A stretch of 8,498 nucleotides of DNA. It comes from an uncultured Clostridia bacterium. Lineage in GTDB: Bacteria > Bacillota > Clostridia > Oscillospirales > Acutalibacteraceae. The DNA lies in contig CAUBKG010000072.1 of NCBI GenBank assembly GCA_958436475.1, positions 1 to 8,498 of the forward strand, in the 5' to 3' direction. Under the pieces are notes generated by a model. The model was given only the letters and a program-made list of their open reading frames with translations, searched no databases and had not been told where the DNA came from. Position 1 is the stretch's first letter, and each line of letters begins with the position of its first letter. The translations under genes and the position numbers were made by a program. Positions 6,213-8,498 of the stretch are shown piece after piece.

Positions 6213-6642
6213 TATTCTGGCAGCTCTGGCCCTTTCGGCCTGCGGCGGCGATATCGATGATTTTGAACCCACAGAAAATGAGGCCGGAATGGTCACGGTC
6301 TCCATTACCGGCTATGCAGGTCAGCAGGTCCTTCCGCCTACGGAGGTAAAAATCCGGGAAGGCTATACCTGCTTCGATGTAACGAACTACCTCGCGCGCA
6401 AGCATAACATTGCCCTTGTGAAGGAAGGCTCTGGCAGGGGGGTGTATGTCAAAGGTATCGGCGGGTTGTTTGCCGGCGACGAGGGGGCGGAAAGCGGATG
6501 GCTTTACCGCGTGAACGGAAGCTTTTCCGATACAGGCGTCAGCAGCGGCGCTTTTTCCCTGAAAGATGGGGATAAGATCGAATGGCTTTATACCGTGGAC
6601 CTTGGCAAAACAGAAGGCGCAGGCGGCCTTTCGCAGCAATAG
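6184..6642 (+). CDS. DUF4430-domain lipoprotein
   Basis: A 152-residue predicted lipoprotein. The N-terminus is KR, a hydrophobic core and the lipobox LSAC with lipidated Cys20, followed by an acidic spacer. Residues 36-138 form one DUF4430/transcobalamin-like domain: VTVSITGYAG, EGYTCFDVTNYL (59-70), VKGIGGLFAGDEGAESGWLYRVNG (89-112) and LKDGDKIEWLYTV (126-138). The SGWxYxVNG and LKxGDxxxW pattern repeats that of the protein upstream, so the two share a domain by duplication or common function. ATG at 6184 is supported by GGAGG (6172-6176) seven bases before it, inside the previous gene, and by the signal peptide. The reading frame is open further upstream, but those residues are a shadow of the preceding gene. 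The 29-base overlap implies coupled expression. It acts on the outer face of the membrane, probably as partner of its neighbour; its ligand cannot be read from the sequence. Confidence 0.88.
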   Translation: MKRSLILLISILAALALSACGGDIDDFEPTENEAGMVTVSITGYAGQQVLPPTEVKIREGYTCFDVTNYLARKHNIALVKEGSGRGVYVKGIGGLFAGDEGAESGWLYRVNGSFSDTGVSSGAFSLKDGDKIEWLYTVDLGKTEGAGGLSQQ

Positions 6643-6647
6643 AAAGC

Positions 6648-6676
6648 TTGTTTTTGCGCAGTATGTCTGGTAAAAT
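6648..6676 (+). promoter_or_regulatory. extended -10 promoter for the flavoprotein and cmk genes
   Basis: TTGTTT (6648-6653, matching TTG only) lies exactly 17 bases before TAAAAT (6671-6676, five of six), and the TG of an extended -10 stands at 6668-6669 (TGGTAAAAT). Transcription would begin near 6683, at the foot of the following hairpin, about 60 bases before the ATG. Found by eye. Confidence 0.5.
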
Positions 6677-6680
6677 ATTT

Positions 6681-6714
6681 CTGCTGCCGGTTGGTGCTTG
6701 CCGGCCGGCGGCAG
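6681..6714. repeat. GC-rich hairpin in the leader of the flavoprotein gene
   Basis: CTGCTGCCGG (6681-6690) pairs with CCGGCGGCAG (6705-6714) over ten pairs, with one G-U, around a 14-base loop. Seven A follow it and TATTT precedes it, so on neither strand does a U-tract come after the stem; it is not a normal terminator. It would lie at the 5' end of a transcript from the extended -10 promoter and could protect that RNA, or halt read-through from the lipoprotein gene. Confidence 0.5.
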
Positions 6715-6742
6715 CAAAAAAAGAATGTAAGGGTATCGTTTT

Positions 6743-7984
6743 ATGGATGCTGATGTAATCGTAATCGGGGCCGGAGCCGCCGGTATGCTTGCCGCAGGCA
6801 AAGCCGCGGAGCGTGGCCTCCGGGTCGTACTGTTGGAGCGCAACGAGCGCCCCGGCAGGAAGGTGATGATCACCGGAAAGGGCCGCTGTAACGTCACGAA
6901 TGCCTGTAGCCGGGAAACGCTGATTTCCGCCGTGAAAAGCAACGGCAAGTTTTTATACAGCGCGTTTTCCACGTTCTCCCCGGAAGACGTGATGGCCTTT
7001 TTTGAAAGGCTGCAGGTACCGCTGAAGGTGGAACGGGGAAACAGGGTATTCCCAAAGTCCGACCGGGCCGCCGATATTGTGGATGCCCTGTTTCGCTTTG
7101 CAAAGGATGCCGGTGCGCGCTTTCAGACCGGCCGCGCGGAAAGCCTCCTGCTGGAAGAAGGGGACGTAAAGGGCGTTCGCCTCTGCGACGGCACGGAATA
7201 CACCAGCCGCGCGGCGATTCTCTGCACCGGCGGGCTATCCTATCCAAAAACAGGCTCCACCGGGGACGGCTACCGCCTGGCAAAGCAGGCCGGGCACCGG
7301 ATCGTGGATCCTGCGCCTTCGCTCGTGCCGCTGGTTGCACATGAATATTGGGTTCCCCGCCTTCAGGGGCTTTCTTTGAAAAATGTGAAGGTAACGGTAA
7401 CTGACCGGGAAAAGGGGAAAACGCTTTTTGAAGAACAGGGAGAAATGTTGTTCACGCATTTCGGCCTTTCCGGACCGCTCATTTTGAGCGCCAGCGCTCA
7501 CATTAAGGATTTCTCGAACCGCCGCATCCAGATCAAAATCGATTTGAAACCGGCGCTGTCTTTCGAACAGCTGGATGCCCGCCTGCAGCGGGATTTTAAA
7601 GAGTACCAGAACAAGGATTTTGCAAATTCTTTGGACAAGCTCCTGCCCCGCAAGTTGATTCCTGTTATCGTGGAGCTTTCCGGCATCGGCGGCTCCACAA
7701 AGGTGAACCAGATCACAAAGGAACAGCGCCGGAGCCTTGCCAGCCTGCTGAAGGGGCTTGCGGTAACGGCGGTAGCTTACCGCCCGATCGAAGAAGCCAT
7801 TGTAACCGCGGGCGGCGTTGCCGTTTCGGAGGTTTCGCCCAAAACGATGGAATCGAAGCTCTGCCGCGGCCTCTATTTTGCGGGCGAGGTGCTGGATGTG
7901 GATGCATACACCGGCGGCTTCAACCTGCAAATTGCGTTTTCCACCGGCTTTTTGGCCGGACGATCAGTATTATCGGAGGGATGA
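6743..7984 (+). CDS. YhiN/HI0933-family flavoprotein (NAD(P)/FAD-dependent oxidoreductase)
   Basis: A 413-residue soluble flavoprotein of the HI0933/YhiN family, often labelled aminoacetone oxidase-like; its true substrate is not established. The N-terminal Rossmann fold binds FAD: GAGAAG (9-14), Glu32 after the second beta strand, and the family signature RKVMITGKGRCNVTN (39-53). Further family marks are CTGGLSYPKTGSTGDGY (161-177), EMLFTHFGLSGPLIL (234-248), TAGGVAVSEV (355-364) and the C-terminal FAD-contacting GLYFAGEVLDVDAYTGGFN (376-394). The length is usual for the family and all motifs are intact. ATG at 6743 has TAAGGG (6728-6733) nine bases upstream, and the Rossmann fold begins at once. 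It is separated from cmk by only three bases. In Clostridia this gene often precedes cmk and a lipid/isoprenoid gene block (from memory), so the pairing looks like conserved gene order rather than a shared pathway. Confidence 0.93.
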   Translation: MDADVIVIGAGAAGMLAAGKAAERGLRVVLLERNERPGRKVMITGKGRCNVTNACSRETLISAVKSNGKFLYSAFSTFSPEDVMAFFERLQVPLKVERGNRVFPKSDRAADIVDALFRFAKDAGARFQTGRAESLLLEEGDVKGVRLCDGTEYTSRAAILCTGGLSYPKTGSTGDGYRLAKQAGHRIVDPAPSLVPLVAHEYWVPRLQGLSLKNVKVTVTDREKGKTLFEEQGEMLFTHFGLSGPLILSASAHIKDFSNRRIQIKIDLKPALSFEQLDARLQRDFKEYQNKDFANSLDKLLPRKLIPVIVELSGIGGSTKVNQITKEQRRSLASLLKGLAVTAVAYRPIEEAIVTAGGVAVSEVSPKTMESKLCRGLYFAGEVLDVDAYTGGFNLQIAFSTGFLAGRSVLSEG

Positions 7985-7987
7985 GTT

Positions 7988-8498
7988 ATGATTTCCATTG
8001 CAATTGACGGCCCCGCCGGGGCGGGAAAAAGCACCATTTCGCGGAGGCTGGCTGCAGACCTCGGTTATATTTATGTGGATACCGGCGCGCTTTACCGTTC
8101 GATCGGACTCTATGCCCTGCGTAAAGGGGCGGATCCGGCCAAGGAAAGCGAAGTGGCGCCCATTCTCTCTCAAATTTCGCTCGATCTTCGCTTTATTCAG
8201 GGAGAGCAGCACGTTTTTCTGAATGGGGAAGATGTTTCGAAGGACATCCGTCTGCCGGAGGTTTCGATGGCGGCTTCCAGCGTTTCCGCTTTTTCCGCGG
8301 TGCGCGCATTTTTATTCGATCTCCAGAGAAACATGGCAAAGGAACATAATATCGTAATGGACGGCAGGGATATCGGCACAGTCGTTTTGCCGGACGCGCC
8401 GGTCAAAATTTTTCTGACCGCTTCTCCCGAAGACCGCGCCATGCGACGCTATAAGGAATTAATGGGCAAGGGCGTAGAGGCCGATTACGAGGAGGTTC
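7988..8498 (+). CDS. cmk: cytidylate kinase, 3' end beyond the window
   Basis: Transfers phosphate from ATP to CMP and dCMP in the cytosol, feeding pyrimidine nucleotide recycling. The first 170 residues are in the window and stay in frame; the remainder, normally about 50 residues, lies outside. Visible motifs: P-loop GPAGAGKST (8-16), CMP-site DTGALYR (31-37), the conserved P-x-VS...VSA...VR stretch (90-106), MDGRDIGTVVLPDA (124-137) and the lid arginines in RAMRRYKEL (150-158). ATG at 7988 has GGAGGG (7975-7980) seven bases before it, lying inside the end of the flavoprotein gene, so the two are probably co-transcribed. Nothing in the visible part departs from a functional enzyme. Confidence 0.95.
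   Translation, partial: MISIAIDGPAGAGKSTISRRLAADLGYIYVDTGALYRSIGLYALRKGADPAKESEVAPILSQISLDLRFIQGEQHVFLNGEDVSKDIRLPEVSMAASSVSAFSAVRAFLFDLQRNMAKEHNIVMDGRDIGTVVLPDAPVKIFLTASPEDRAMRRYKELMGKGVEADYEEV

Noticed and set aside
5334..6305. 323-codon open frame on the minus strand
   Set aside because: It lies opposite the toroid region and the lipoprotein start; no recognisable domain, and the + strand genes have signal peptides, ribosome sites and clear motifs.

Overview
The window looks like chromosomal DNA of a Clostridia-type Firmicute, most likely an Oscillospiraceae/Ruminococcaceae-like anaerobe. The evidence is moderately GC-rich coding sequence, strong GGAGG-type ribosome binding sites with TTG and GTG starts alongside ATG, compact + strand genes with small overlaps, and the gene families present. 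All eight genes are on the + strand. No rRNA, tRNA, CRISPR array, transposase or phage gene was seen.

Region 1 (1-1790): a hairpin-rich leader without a gene, then threonine synthase (thrC), closed by a clear rho-independent terminator. Region 2 (1822-4642): a lone predicted metallophosphoesterase, then a tightly spaced three-gene cluster: a DUF5685-like protein with a TTG start, a J-domain/TPR protein with an extremely cysteine-rich tail whose start overlaps the previous stop as ATGA, and a small multi-pass membrane protein. A strong terminator ends it. Region 3 (4659-6642): two overlapping genes for surface proteins. The first has a signal peptide, a DUF4430 (transcobalamin-like) domain, a Pro/Thr/Glu-rich linker, a prenyltransferase-repeat-like alpha toroid and a C-terminal membrane anchor. 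The second is a lipoprotein with a second DUF4430 domain. Region 4 (6648-8498): a promoter candidate and hairpin, a YhiN/HI0933-family flavoprotein, and the 5' part of cytidylate kinase (cmk), cut by the window end.

The most interesting part is region 3. The two domain types that together make up animal intrinsic factor and transcobalamin occur here in reversed order within one anchored protein, with a second copy of the beta-type domain in a partner lipoprotein. That suggests a cell-surface ligand-capture device, possibly for corrinoids, but no B12 riboswitch or recognised transporter is present to confirm it. The DUF5685/J-protein pair is the second candidate for an undescribed system. The J-protein carries ten cysteines in its last 28 residues, and the DUF5685-like protein has two aspartate-rich motifs reminiscent of isoprenoid synthases. 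The rest is ordinary housekeeping metabolism.
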